The notes under the pieces were generated by a model that saw only the letters and a list, made by a program, of their open reading frames with translations, did not search any database and was not told the DNA's origin. From the NCBI RefSeq assembly GCF_018320785.1, contig NC_054885.1, forward strand, positions 10,724,421 through 10,788,420: DNA of 64,000 nt. Reading direction: 5' to 3'. This document shows, piece after piece, positions 44,383 through 59,300 of the stretch (the stretch's first letter is position 1; each line of letters starts with the position of its first letter). Source of the DNA: Cheilinus undulatus. Its lineage: Eukaryota > Chordata > Actinopteri > Labriformes > Labridae. Position numbers and translations under genes: made by a program.

Positions 44383-47300
44383 ATGTCGAAGGAGAACATC
44401 AACCTGTATGACTTGTTAAACTTATCCATCCGGCCACCTCAGAAAAGTGAGGTCGACTTCTCTAAACTACATGCACTGCTCAAAGCCGTTCTCAGGCAGC
44501 TCGAAGCCCTGGAGGAGAAGACTAGATGCCCCGGTACTCTGGAGCAGGAGGATGGCAGCGGTGCCGACCAGGAGCAGCACACGGAGGAGGAGCGCCTCAT
44601 CCAGGGGAGAACCTCCGAGGGGAGCGGCATGCAGGTTGGTGAGGACGGTGTGTCCGAAGAAGAAACATCCGAGGTCAGCACTTCACTCATTGGAATAACT
44701 GTTTATTGATTTTTTTCCCCCACTGACTTGCTTAAATTTAGATTTGTATTGTTATAACCACATTCACTGAAAGAAATATTCATTTTATTTTGCAGCACTT
44801 CTTCTTTGCAAAAGCCAGTGATCTTAGAACTAGCAATAAACTTTAGTTTCAGTCAGTACTAAGTTGAAATCAGAAAGTTTGAGGCCAATAATAAAGAAGA
44901 AAATAGAAGTAACCTGGCTGCCAAAAAGCTCAGTGAGATCTACAATATGAAAAAGGAAGATGCAGTCATCATTCCTAAATGCAAGCGAAAAAAAAACACT
45001 AGAAAATCCTATCAAAACAGGACCCATATCAGTTATTTATGACATTTTTCCTTGTTGTGTTGAAATACTTGATTTAATTTTGTTGAAAGGGGCTGTTTGT
45101 AAGAACTTGTAGCCAAATGTGGTTGTATCCTTACATCCCAAGTCCCTGCATATATGAGGAAATTTAACTGAGGCTTTCCTAGAACACATACATATTTTCT
45201 GCTATTATAATTTTTACATGGTTGTCTAGTATGTCCATTGAAGTTTAAGTAATTTGCTTGAAATGTTGGAAGAATTTACTGTGACATTTTCAGGAAGTTA
45301 TATGGACATTTTGGGGAACTTGGGGATATTTTTGTAATCTTTGGGAGAATTTCATTGGAAGTTTTGGAGACAGATTGCTTTGAAATTGGAATATTCATGG
45401 AATTTTCAGAAATTTGTTTGGATGTTTCGGGGGATTTTTTTTCCCCATTTTCATGGATTTTTGGGGACTGCATTTTTACATTTTTGGGACTTTTTAAAGA
45501 AATGTTGCAGTTTATTTGCTTGTAATTTTCTTTTAAATTTTCGTGGAATTTGTGAGGAATTATTATTAGAATATTAAGGCTCTAAGCTTAAGTTTCACAG
45601 AACTATTTTAGGAATATTTGAAAATATCTTAGGGTATTTTTATGGGATACTTTTAAAATATGTTTAAGAATTTTCACAGAAATCTTTAGCTACTTTCTTG
45701 GAGATTTTAGGGATTTTTTGTGGACTTTGGAAGGGAACATTTCTAAGAAATTCAGAACTTATAGTGGAAATTTTGCTCTTGCTTGGTGTTGACAAAACCT
45801 TTTTTTATCATCAAACAAAAAGAAAAGAAAAGAAAAATGACTACCATACCTCTCTTAATGACTGGCACTATTTCTTACTGACTGAAGACCCCAACAACTG
45901 ACCACCTGGCCTACACACAGCCAAAACCCCTCCTCAAAAACCTGTATTTTCTGCAGAAACAGGACCCTTGGGGGCTTTGCGAACATCAATCTTGGTATTA
46001 CAAAAAATAAAAAAAGCTGAGCTTTTAAGCTTATTAGGTCTTTCAGATCCCAATTAAGTGGGATAAACTGAAAATGCATTCCAAACAAAAGCTCAGTTAC
46101 TAGAAGGTTAGAAGTCTTTTTTTGCTTGCGATGAACAGTCCCCCAGAAATCCAGGAGATCCTGGCTGCAGACATCCATAAACGCATATGCACTTGGATGT
46201 CTCAGCTGTTAATCGGTAAATCAAGAGGACTTGCCGGTGAAAGCGTTTCTCTTTAGTGTTGTTTTCACAAGTTTGAAGAGTTGATAGATTTTAAGTTTAA
46301 AATTATGGACTGCAACGTTGATGATCAATTTAGATATTTAAAAATGAAAAATAGCAGTTATAACATATCTCAGAAAAAGGCTGATTTTGAGTCAAACATT
46401 TTACCAAACATCTAATATCAAGATTTTCCTCCTTCTTGGAACCAACAAACTTCTACTTTTTGACATCGTCTCCATTCTAATGCTAACTTGTTTGTTGGCG
46501 CCAGTGTCGCATTATTGTTGCCATTTCTTCCTGCATTCCTATTGGTTTCATTGTCGGTTGTAGCAGCAGTCACATTGTGAGATGGTCATCCTAAATTTCT
46601 GACAGTCAGAATTTTATCCCAGGCTTTTTTTGGTTGCAAGACCACGAAAACGGCTGTCTGACAGACTATCTCGCAGTGCGATTTCGGACCACTGACCACC
46701 ATAAATATCGCCACGATTAGTCATCTTTCATCTGGGACAGCCCAAAATCCTACAGCTATACCAGGCTTAAGACAGGGGTTCCCAATCATTTTTTTCTTTG
46801 AATCCCTGCTTGTATCGAAGAGAAGCTGATCAAAGAAAATAGCTCTAAACATGTTTTTCTTACCAAAAGAAGTCTCTTACCATGATATTACATGGTAAAA
46901 CTCTGAGGGTCCCGGACCCCAGCTTGGGAGCCACTGCTCTCAGAGACCTTGAACCTCCTGCCAAACAGAAAAGTTTGGGAATCTTGCTATAGGATGGGAA
47001 TTTGGTCCATCTCAATTTTGCATGCATAGCTAATAACAGACTATTCCTAAAGCACAAGCTTGATGTATTGACTGGCAATTCAGTTCTATAATTTCAAAAA
47101 CCTCACCAGCCAATCATTTGTACCCAAGTGATTTGATTTATGCAACTTTACAGGACCTATGAGAATCATAGCAGTATCTATCTCTAGCATTATTTGTGTT
47201 CACTTGCTTTTCCTCCATCTTACTGTCTGTTTGTGTTAAAGACACGTCTCTTGAGTCTGGGCCAGCAGTGCACTCCCCTTCTTCTCTTGCATGCAGAAGC

Positions 47301-50300
47301 AGACATTTCAGCATAGCATTAAGCTGTTGATGACAGAGCAAAGGATAATAGGGGATGGGTGCCACCCTGTCATCTCAAATGACCTTTGCGTGTCTCTCTT
47401 CAGGTTTCTGCTTCTATAAGAGGGGTGAAAAGAGGTGAAGATCATCGCAATTACTCAAAAGAGGGTGAAATAGATTGCAAAGGAGGATGTTCATCAGAGC
47501 TGATGGTTTTACAGGACGAAATCACCTTAATTCTGTATTCCTCCTGATGTTATCATCCCTCCACCTCCCTCCCTCCCTTTTCTGTCTGTGTGATAGGGGG
47601 TAATTAGTCCCCCGCAGCGATGACTCTGGTTGTCAGGGGAAGAATAGATCTCAAGTGAAAAGCAGGACGTCAGGCAGGTGCAGGCGATGATGCGTCTGAA
47701 TCATTCATGTCCTCTCTGGGCATCATTCAGGTCACCCGCTGTATCCGCTGACTCAACTATGATGAGGTGACCTGGCATGCCCTCTTTCCCCCCATGTCTT
47801 TCCTCTGAATGCCACACAGCATGGTCGTATAGCCCTGTTGTGTCTGAAGCAGTGTGTACCACACGTCACGGGGTCAGAAGGTTTGCCATAAAAGCTCTGT
47901 TAAACAGTCAGTAAATTGTTGTAGTGTGATTTTGGTGTTTTAAAAGGCCATTCTGAGCGCACAAGAAACAAGAAATGTAACAATTTAAGACGACACTGGA
48001 TGAATAACTCCCTGTTTTTGCAAATTAATTTCTAAGCCTGAAATTATTGAAATATAAAATTTAACTCAAGCAGTACCAGTATATCGTCATTGTATTGTTG
48101 TGCTGCACATCAGTATGGTGACAAGAAAGATTATTTACATATAGAAATACAGCTTCATGAGTTTGAGTCTGGTGGCTTTAAAAAGTATAGTATCTGCTTT
48201 GGATAAAAGTTGAAACAGTTGGAGTTGGAGGGGAAAGTTTGAAGCAAATCTCACAATATCTCACGCAGTCTTGAGGTTTTGTATTCACAAGAATGGCCCA
48301 GATGGACAGACCGCCTCAACACATTTTGCCTCCAGCCTTGGCTATCGTCAACCTGGAGGCATAAAAATAGCCCTTGCAGCCAGTGAGAGGCCATATTGAG
48401 TGTAATCATGTCATGTTCCTGAACTCTTTAACCAGCTGTTAATCATTCTGTCTGTAAGTGAAGCTCCGTGGGGCCTCTGCATCATTTCCTGTCCTGGCAC
48501 GTTTGACCCAGTTAAACACCAACTCACCTGCAGGCTTAGGAATGTCCATCCACACAGACACACATGCCTATAGTTTACAGAGAGCAAATTAATTTAGATA
48601 GTTTACTTGGCCAACAAACTGTGGCTGGGTCAAAGGAATCGTAAACATCCTGCTTAAGAAAGGGTTTATCAGCCCGGAACAGAAAATGTCTGAAAACTTG
48701 TGAAACAGCTGGATTCGTCCCATCTGTAGATCCTGGACTTTTCTGTCAGCTTTTGTCCTCTTGTTTACTTTCAGGAGGGTAAAAGATCAGATGCAATAGA
48801 TTTTCCTAAAACACGTTATTGATAACACAAAGGCTGTGCTCTACATCTAGATTTAAAGATGTATGAATATATTTTAAAATAGGAAAGACTCTGTAAGACA
48901 GTATGAGATGATGTTATTGATATAGCTTAAGTTGTTTTTTTAAAGATATGCATGGCCTAATACTACTCAGTAAAAAGATTGTTTACAGTTACAGTCATCA
49001 ACAGTCACATGCTTATTGACCACATGATAATCTATTTGATTTTTTTGTCTAAATAGGGAACTACTACTTTAATATATTATATTTCATTCAGGATTATTCA
49101 GATAATTTTTAAAAATAATTGATGATACTAACAGGAAACAAAAATACATATCATAGACACCTAAAATTTGTCATTGTTATTGATCATAAATTCCAGCATT
49201 TCCATAAAATGCACAAAAAGGTTGCCAGCATTTGGGAAAGTTGGTGGAAACACGATGTTATTAGACTGATATTCACAGATATTGGCTTAAAAAGGCAATT
49301 ATCTGTATTGGCAGATATCAAAATTTCTGCCGATATTTACAACCAATATTTGACTGAAATGTTTTGTCATCTGTACTAATAGGTTTGTAATGTTTAAGGC
49401 TGAACCAACAGACCTATGTCCTTTTCCTTTGTTCATTCTCAATCTTAAACATTTAAAGTGTGTTACAAGTACTCAAGTAAAGTTTGTTTCTTTGTTCATC
49501 CTTATACTTTAAAATGTGTTCAAAAAATGGAAGTTTTACAAAATCAATCTGTAAATATCAGCATATCAGCAGAAAATACAATATCATGCATCCCCAGGAA
49601 ATATGCATTCTGTATTGCCATTCAGCCAAAAAAAATATTATCAAGATATGACTTTTGGTATTTATCACCTGGCCCTAGTTAAAGCTGCTGGAGATAATTA
49701 AAGTTTCATAGTTTTCTTAGTTTTCTATTCAGTGTTCTCCAAACTGAGTCATTTGACTTGATCAAACTTTATGTACCAACATTTTCATGAAGTAGCATAA
49801 GCTGTATAGCCAGTTATTGACATTTAGCATCTTGCCTATTGCTGTTATAGGCCGCAAAGCTTATCCAAGAGCTCAACAAGCGAGGGATGACCTGAGGGAG
49901 GAGATGAAGGAGTTCTGCCAACAACAGAAGGTGGGTGGCCTGTATTGTTTGCAACCTGAGAGACAAAATTTAGGACAAAACAGCTGTTTCTTGTTATTAA
50001 GCCTAATGCTTCCAGCCATGGTAATAACATCTCAAGAATTTCAGTGCACTTAGGATATCATGGAGATGTGTGTTAAATATCAGATATATAAATGCTATAG
50101 AAAGAGGGACCTGGGGTACAAAGATTTAAAAAGTAATGGAGGACAGGTTAAATTCTGTCTGGATTTTAATGACTATTTGCCATGCCAGTTTTGATATGAT
50201 TGTCGCTGTGTCCAGGCTGTCATTGCTCAAACAGAGACCATCGACACTGTGGAGAAATGCTGCCATCGTGTGGATGCCCTGGAGCAAACTTTGGTGAGTG

Positions 50301-53300
50301 CTTGGAGGAGAGAATCAACTTTACACTTCTTTCTTAATACTGCTAGCTGCTAACCAATACATGACAGCTTTTTAATTAAGTGCTGCATTTTTGAAGAGTA
50401 AAAATCCAGCTTGAGTCTCACTTTGTTCTGCCTGTGACAGAGATCATTGAGAGACACATGTAAGAAGACCCCGGAGCTTGCAGAGCTGTTTAAGAGTGTG
50501 ACCTGGAGCTTCATGCAACCTGCTTCTCTCACTGACAGTAAAGACATTCAGGAGGTAGGATAACAAAGGGAAGGACTTTATTAAGGGAACAATTTGTATG
50601 CATTAGAATTATTTCTCAGACCCCAACAGTGCATCAATGCATCCCCTTACAATGCAGTAACAGGGATTCCTGTCCAGTTTGGGTTTTCACATGATGCTTA
50701 CTGAAAACAGACTGATATCCAAAAGCTCAGACTGCATACAGAGGACGTTTGGGATGTCTCTATTGGGATTGGATTAGTTGTGTAGACACAGTGTGTACTG
50801 GCATATGTTCAAGACCACTCTTTCAACATGTAGCAAAACTACATTTTCTGTCTTACTTTAATGCTGATTCTATGCTATGCTGCTGTCTACTCAAACAAGC
50901 CGTCATCAACATGTCAACCAGCCACCGAGACCCCTTCACCTCCTCCAGAACCCCAACAAAAGAGTCCTCCTAAACCAAGCCAAACATCCCCAGACATAGC
51001 AGAGGTCATGAGGAACATGAGCAAGCTGGCAGAGAAGTACAACAAACTGGAAGCTCTTGTAGCAGCTCTGAAGGACAGAAAAGCAGACATCTCACAGCTG
51101 ACGCAACTTAGAGAGCTCGTCAACAACAAAGGTAACTTTGACACAAGTCAGTTCGATGTATCACTGGATTGACATACAGCATGTAGTGCTAAAGTAACAC
51201 CAGTTTTGCCTGCAGAATTCAGAGTTCTTTAGTTTGCTTACAGTCCAGTCACTCTGTATCTTTGCATACACATTAAGTTGACTTATAGGGATATGCCTCT
51301 TTTCAGGAAGTTATACAAACCCTCTTCCTGTTGGCTTTTCTAACAAGATAGTAAACATTTGACTGGTTGAATGCAGTGGTTCCCAACTTTTCTCCCTTGG
51401 AGCCCCCCTATCTGTATAACAGATGCCATAAAGTCAAGTCAAAATCAATCAGCATGAATGGTTTCATCAACAAAAAACAAACACCGTTAATAAAACTGTA
51501 TATTCTATGATGAATTTAGTTGTGCCTGGTTGTCTGTCTCTGTATGTCAGACCTGTGATTGACTGCCGGCCAGTCCAGGGTGTACCCCTCTCTCGCCAAT
51601 GACAGCTGGGATAGGCTCCAGCCCACTGCAACCCCAATCAGAATAAGGAGTATAGAAAATGGATGGATGGATGGCTTTAGTTCATGTCAAATCTAATTTT
51701 GACAACTTCTGAGCAGACAGAGCCTCATGCCTCCCCTGAGACCTTTGGCACCTCCCCAGGAGGTCCCAAACCCCAGCTGGAAACCAAGGTGTTAGCACAG
51801 TAGATTACATTTTGGCTTCTGTTCATCCATCCAGTCATTCAGTCATTGTGCTGATTAAAGTTGATTTATAACAGTAAACTTGCATTAAAAAAATGAAGTT
51901 TAGCTTTCCTAGACTATAATCTGTTATGGATGTAAACTATTGAATTTTTGCCAATATCTGTTACCACAAATTCATTTTAGCCGATACAAATATTTATATT
52001 TACATGTAGTTCAGCCCTAAAAGTTCAGTCCTGAAAACACAATTTAAAGTTTTAGTCCTTAAAAAACACTTTTAACATGTAAGGAATGATGATAAATAAG
52101 AAAAAGACTACAGCTGTCTCTCAGTCCAGGCTTAAACTCCACTAAAATTTATTTTTACAGCTTAGTTACAGTTACAGCTGATAAAGGCAGATATTTAAAG
52201 TCAAAATATTGTTGTAAATATCACAGAGATTTTCATACCTGCCAATACAGATAATTTACTTTTTAAGCTAATAGCTGCTAACACTGATATCATGCAGATG
52301 ATATTGTGCATCCCCATTATTTATCTTTGAATATATCTTTTAAAATCTATTTTTGTTAAATATAGCCTCAGTCTTGAATATTGAAGGACAGTGCTTCCTT
52401 AAGTGTGGACTGGGGCCCCACAGGTACTATAGGGGGGCCATTAGAGGCCATGTACAATAACTAAAACTCATATAAATAAAAAAAAAATGAAATCCCATTT
52501 TAAACTATCATAAAATTCTTGATTAAATGGACTATTTTAAGTCTGAGAAGTAATAAAACACAGAAGTTTTGAACTTTGTCACCTCTTTATCATTTATTTT
52601 CCAACTGTGTCATGGTTTTACTGGTGTTGGATTAACTGATGACACACTGTTAAACTATGCTTCTTGTGTCTTCAGAGGCATTAATGCTACTTGGGAAGAG
52701 TTTGCTAGACTGCCAAATATGTTAACAGAGATAAATAATACAAAAGAAATTTAAGTGTCTCTGCAGATGCCTGATTAAAACATAATTACTGTCAGTGGCC
52801 CTTTAATTGTCATTTGTGATACCACAAAGATTATCCAAGTAATGCTAATGTCCCTAAAAGCCAAGCACTCACATTCAAAATGCTCTGTTTCCAAATCAAA
52901 TATGATAAATAAAGGTTAATGTTTGAGTCTCATGGTTTTACAAGTGGGTTTTTGGTTGCCCCCAGAAGATTTGTAGGTCTTTAATTGGACCGTAGCATAC
53001 TAAAGTTTGGGAAAGACTGCTTTAGGATGTTTCAGGCTTCAGGCTACAGATTTAAATAAGGGTTTTCACAAAAATGCCAAAGTATTAAAGGGTATGCCAA
53101 AATGTCAACAGTCCTCTAATGACTACGTTTTGTGGGAGATAGACTGTTTTTCATGAATTAATGGATTGATGGCATATTTTACATGTAGGTTCCATGGATG
53201 CAACAAAGAACCTGACGGATCAGCTGAACCAGCATAGAGCTTTGATAGACAGCCTGATGAGCGACCGAGAAAAGGTGAGTAAAAAATAAAATCATGTAAG

Positions 53301-56300
53301 AGGCGGAAAATTCAGTCCAGAAGTAAGTCATCAGTAGCAGCACAAACCTCACAGTTTGGTAGCTGGTCCCTGTTCTTATAATACTGTGTGTCAGTCCAAA
53401 GCTGGACACTTTAGAGGACATGGTCATGAACCCAGCAAGCTCAGAGGAAGCTTCAGGGGGTGTGGATCCAGACAGCAAAGCCTATCATGAACTCAGACAG
53501 CAAATATCCTACATCACGTAAATAGAGTCAGGTTAAAAGAGAGAGTAACTTGTAGAAGAAGCAGTCAAGTTCAGCTGCACCATCATCATTTTTCCAGAGT
53601 ATAAAACCTGAACTTTAATACTTTCCTGTAAGTTTAAGATGTTGATCTTAATTATTTAACAATGGCATCTCAATGCCATTTATTCATCCAAAATTAATTT
53701 CTGTAACATTTCTTTTAGCTTGTGGTGAGCATAAAATAATTCCAGATGCACGTGTTATATTAATATTTATGGTGTGAAGGAAGTCTGTGCAGAAACTGGA
53801 GGTGGACATGAAGCAGCTGAAGGCCAAACAGGCTTTAACTGAGGACACACGAACATCTGCAAGATCAGGTCAGACAGGGACACGTTACCAAGGCTCAGCT
53901 GGCAAAGTAGGACACACAGGAATCATTAAAGAGAGACAGCACTTAGGTTTTGTTTTCAGGGCTTTAAATGACTGTTATACTGTTACTGTTATACCTTAAA
54001 GGCAAAACTTTTCATTGCAAAGAAATAAATTCACAACAGGGTTAAAAAATGTATATATATATTTTTTTATAATGATTCCCTTAACAATCTGAGATTTAAT
54101 ACTTTAATTTTATCTTGTGGAAAGATGAGACAACATTTAGTTTTTCACATAACTCATGCTTAATTAATATTGCTGGGAAACAAACCTATTTCTTCTCTTA
54201 ACTTTATTTATTCAAGTTTCTCACCCAAATCATATTTTTCTCCATGTTACATTTAAACATGTCATGATGATGTTTTATTTACATTCACCTTATAGTCGTT
54301 TTACCAAACCGACCTTGGACATAAAATAATGCAACCATGTCATCTCAATTACGGAGCTGAATATCTTTCATCCTGCTGGCTTTAACAGAGATTATGACAT
54401 TAAATTCATATTTCTAGTTACACAGCTAGTTAGTGCAGGAATAAGGAGGGTGACTGTCCAGTAGCTAATGTTAAAAATAATAATACTAAATTTTGTCTAA
54501 AATGCACTTAACATTTGAAGCAAATCTCAAAGTACTACTATTATGAAACAAGATCAAAGATATTAAAAACATGTGAGAAATATGAGGAAATTATTTAGAA
54601 CAACAATCTAACAATTAAATCAGGCACACAAATTAATCCACAGTCCTAGAAATAAATATTACATCTGGAGCTACTGATTCATCCTCCCTAACAGCTCATA
54701 CTTTCTGTTATGTTGCTTTGGACAGGAACACTTTCAGATGTGCATGCATGCTCCTTCTGCTCTCTTGCCTCACCTCTGCTTGTATTCTGACAGAGATTAT
54801 ACCCGCAATGAATGTATGTCATGGATTTTAAATGTTCAACTGCCCAGGACTATTATTTTAGTCTTGTCTAGTCTCCTTGATGAAAAACAAAATGGATTTC
54901 TGTTTCATTTTTTATTACCAAAGATCTTCATTTACCCCATCTTTGTCATTAAAAAGAGTTAGTGGCAAACATTTTTGTGATATTTTTCACAGATGAAATT
55001 GAAGCCCAATTTGGACCTAAGATTACCAACAAGACAAGTTTAGAATTGAAATTGCTTGTGAGGGGCTGCACTGCAGCATTCTAATAGCCTGTTAGTTTAA
55101 ACCAATGCAACTAGAGGAGATGATGAACTGTTCAGATAGCAACAACTTTCACTAACACTCATTTAAGGGATTGTGTCCATAGCTGGCATTTTTTAGTGTT
55201 GGCAATACAGATAACCTCATTTTCAGATGGCCTGTTACTAGTTTTTGCGTTACAAAAAAAACCAAATTGGCTTTCCCTGTAGAATCGTAACATTATTTTG
55301 AAATATCTGTATGTGCGTCATACATCTGTATTTCAAAGAAGTATCACACAGAGGAATGCAGACAATGCCAAGGAATCCTGTCCTGGCACAGACAGCTGCA
55401 GACCTGAATACTACCCTCAAAAAAAGAGACAAAGATGAGTTTCTCTTCCACTGTTGTGAGAAGTCCCACCCCTTTTTGATTTTGATTGGCAAGTGAGGAG
55501 GAAGTGACATTGATGAGTAGAGCGCTGTTCCATAAATTGGAACAGGGTTTATCAAGAGCGCTTTGAGCACAGCATTTTTTCTGCCCAGGGTGCTGAGCGC
55601 TCTCAACGCTGGACAACCATGGTTTTGAACTGAAAATAAGCACTGCAAGTGCTAAAAAAGACAGCTATGGACACGCCCTTAAAGTCAATTACTTCTTACT
55701 GTTACTGCACAATAAATTTGTCTCTACAAGGACTACTTCAAGTTAACTTTTTTTCTGCATCTTCATCATCTTGACAATTTGTAACATCAGGCTATATGAT
55801 TCCTGCATGTTACTAATTCCTTTGTCATCACCATCACAGCGCGGCAGCAAAAATTCCCAGCACATATGAACAAAAAATACTAATTAGCTCAGTCTTAAGA
55901 TGTATGCTGTAAATTATTTATTTTTTTATTTAGCTACAACAGTGTTGGTCGGGCTGACATTTCTGTATGAGATTTAAAAAATGGATGTAATCATTTACAA
56001 AAATTTCGGCATGATTTTATCCAACAAATTTTACTACTTTGAACAAATTTTTTTTTTGCCGTTTGTAACCTATAAAAACAAGATTCCCGTTTCCTATTTA
56101 CAGTTATCTGCTCACATCATCCTGAAACCAAGGGTTGACCAATATTGGTTTTTTAGGGCCGATATAGATACTGATTATTAGTAGCACATGTGACCGATTA
56201 CCAATTTCAGAACCAATATCCATTTGTTATGACAAACAAAAACTAACTTCTCCAAATAATGTAACAAGATCATTTACGTTTGCATAATATAGTTGAATTG

Positions 56301-59300
56301 GTCTGATCCTGTGCAGAATTTGTAGCTTATTAGGTTGTTTTTAGCAAATTTCCACTATTTAAAAAGAGCAGAGGATCAGTTTCATCTTTGACCTTTTTCC
56401 CACACTCTTGCCTCAGCTGGACTTCCTGCGGTGCAGAATGGAGGACCTGATTCTGTCTTTGACCTCTCAGTATGCCGTCAACCCCAAGGATGACAGTGAT
56501 GACCGCACTCAGGGTAGAGAGAGATCTGCAGGCAGAGCAGGGACACTGCAGGACGACAAGGCAAGCCAGTTTAGGCTCAGCAGAGGCAGATGGTTGATTG
56601 ATCAGGGTAGATCGCATTCAGTCTGGAATATTCAGCTGAACAAAGAAACATGCTACCTACATGGAAAGCTTATTTCTCCATATTTGCCTTAGCCTTTTGA
56701 TTTTAAAAGTGAAGCTGAAAAGGGAGTAGCTGCATTTTCTCTTTTTGCCAACAGGGGGAGACTCTACTGGTTGTCAAGAGGTTGAAATTGAAGCATCCAT
56801 ACATTTAAAATCCAAACTTGTGATATGATGAAGGTAGATAAGGTTGAACATGGCAAGCTACCATTGAGAAGTAGCTACTACGGCAACTTGTCATTTAGAT
56901 CAGAGGTGTAGCAATCCAGAGCTAGAATATTTAAAGCACATAAAGGTGCCTACTGCCATATCTCTTGAAAATTCCCGTAACACTACCCTTCATGTTTCTG
57001 AACACTGATGTAAAACATGACCCACTTTCAGTACACAATCATGCGTTAAAGCCATTTTATCTTCTTGTTTGTGTTTGTGAATATCCAGAATGCAGAGCTG
57101 GTGAACAGCCTGCAGAAGGAGATTCTTCAGCTTCAAACCGAGTGTGAAAAACTGCAGGAGACCACGAGGTGTCTGCAAGAGGACAACATACAGAAACAGA
57201 GCTACATCGAGGTCCAAACACAAACCAACAGCATGTCCTCCTGTTTTTCCTTTTCCCACTTTCTTCATATCTGTGCTTTCTCTGTTTTTTTCATAATTCT
57301 TGCATGACTATATAGTTAGGCTGTAAGCCTTGACTCCTATTTTCACCTTTTCTTATTTTGTTTAAAGCATTTCTAGCTTGCAAACAGAACACATTTTGAG
57401 ATATCTCTTTCAGTACCTTTACTTACTTACTGATTTCTACAAATTGTGCATATCAGTTGTTTTATATCTTATATGATACAAAAAAGAAGCTCAGGTTTGT
57501 CTAACCTCCTTTCCTGTCGCTGAATATCTTTATTTTCACAGGAACTGTGCAAAGCAACAGAGGAGCTTGAGGTGAAGAAGGCTGACAGGCTGATGGTGGA
57601 GAGTGCAATTGTAAGTGAATATAGTTATTGATAAATCTCTTTGTGCTTGGTACTACTATCACTTAAAGAAAACCTAACTCACATTTGTCTCTCCACACCT
57701 GCAGAGAAATGATAAGTCTGCTCTGGACAGCAAAGTTAGCCGTGTACAGTTTGACTCCGTGACGGAGCAGCTTAATGCGCTGTTTAATGAGCTGCTGAAC
57801 AAGGTGACGGGCCAGGAGCAGGACTGGCATAAAGTTGTCAGCAGACTCTCCACTGAGATGGAGTGTAAGGTAAAAACTGTTCACACCGGAGCGTCTGATC
57901 TGCAATCACCTGTAACGTCTAATGTGTAACTCTTGATCTGACTCCAGCTGAACCGGATGGAGTTTGAACCTGTGAAGAAAGAACTGGAAGATCGCTGGAA
58001 GACAATCTACGGGAAGCTGCAGGCTCAGGAAGGTCCAGACCTCAATAACGCTGCTGCTGTGAAGAAGTGGGTATCAACCTCTCGCTCACTCATTCAATTT
58101 AAAGCTTGTGGAGTAAAATTGGTGTCAGTAGATGACAAAAGTAAAAGAAAATTTAATCAGTCAGCTGTGAGGAGAAGTGATGCTTCTTTGCATTTATATG
58201 CAGACAACTTGTGGACAGATTTCACTGCCTCACCTGTGACCAACCTGTCGTTGCAAACTTCTTCGCACCGTGAGTCAACACTGGAAAAAATAAACATGCT
58301 TCTCTTAATGAAATCTTCCCTGTCCCTTAAATCACCCACTGCCGGGTATTGTGTTGTCTCCTTTGGTCTTTAAAGGACTTTAGTTGAGCTGCCGTCTGCT
58401 ACCTGTACTTCCTCACGCAAAGTCATCTGGCCATTCGGAGTTAACCCTCGGGAAAAGTTTCAACCGCACAACAGAAGGTGAGATCAGTAGAGAGGGAGAT
58501 CTCTCCCTTTATTAGCCTTTTCACCAGCAGGGGGCACAAGGCAGCTTGAGGAAAGCCACTTAGAGTCCAAACAAAAAGGAGCATGCACTTAGAGTGGAAA
58601 TGATAATGTCACTGATGTTGTCAGGCTTTGTTAGTATCTGACCTGGAGCTCCAGAGTTAGGCTGCTTTCACACCTAACATGTTTGGTCTGTTAATATTGG
58701 TCACTATATTGATTTAGTATTAGAATTTAGTCAATTCAAAGTTTTTAATCAAAACATTTATTCTCCTTTAAATGAACTAATTAGCCAAGCATAGATTTAA
58801 CTGTAAACTCTTATATAGATACCCTTTCTACTTTTATTATTATTATTATTATATCTATTTTTAGCAAATCTTAGTCTTCTTCCTCGTGGAAAATAGATTT
58901 CAACTACCATATTTACTTACACTTTTGGTTGGTAAAATTAACACTACTAGACTACTTGAAACGGTTTGTCTTGGTTGACTTTTATTTCAGACTGAACTAA
59001 CCTTCCTCAACCTAACTGTTGAAAGCATGTCACTTTTGAGGTTTCCACACACAGACTTTACGATGGCATCAATCCCATTTGTATTAACGCTCAATATATT
59101 GACTCATTTCAAATTTTCCTTTCCAAAATCCATAAAAATCCCTTATACATTCCTCACATTTTCAAGTCAATCCCCACAAATTACAACGTAAATTTCCCCT
59201 AATTTTTTTTCCCAAATTCCCAAAAGTTAAAAATACTTTTTTTTCTAAATTTCCATGAAAATGTGAAAAAGTTTAAAAGCAGATATCCCCCAAAACTTCC

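Larger units (their letters stand above)
44639..49850 (+). other. Large first intron of the DUF4795 gene (5.2 kb)
   Basis: The intron runs from donor gtgagg (the only strong phase-1 choice) to the acceptor at 49850. It holds the degenerate repeat at 45200-45780, a MITE at 46773-46936 and a hAT-like fragment at about 49230-49600. A small skipped exon cannot be excluded. Confidence 0.5.
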
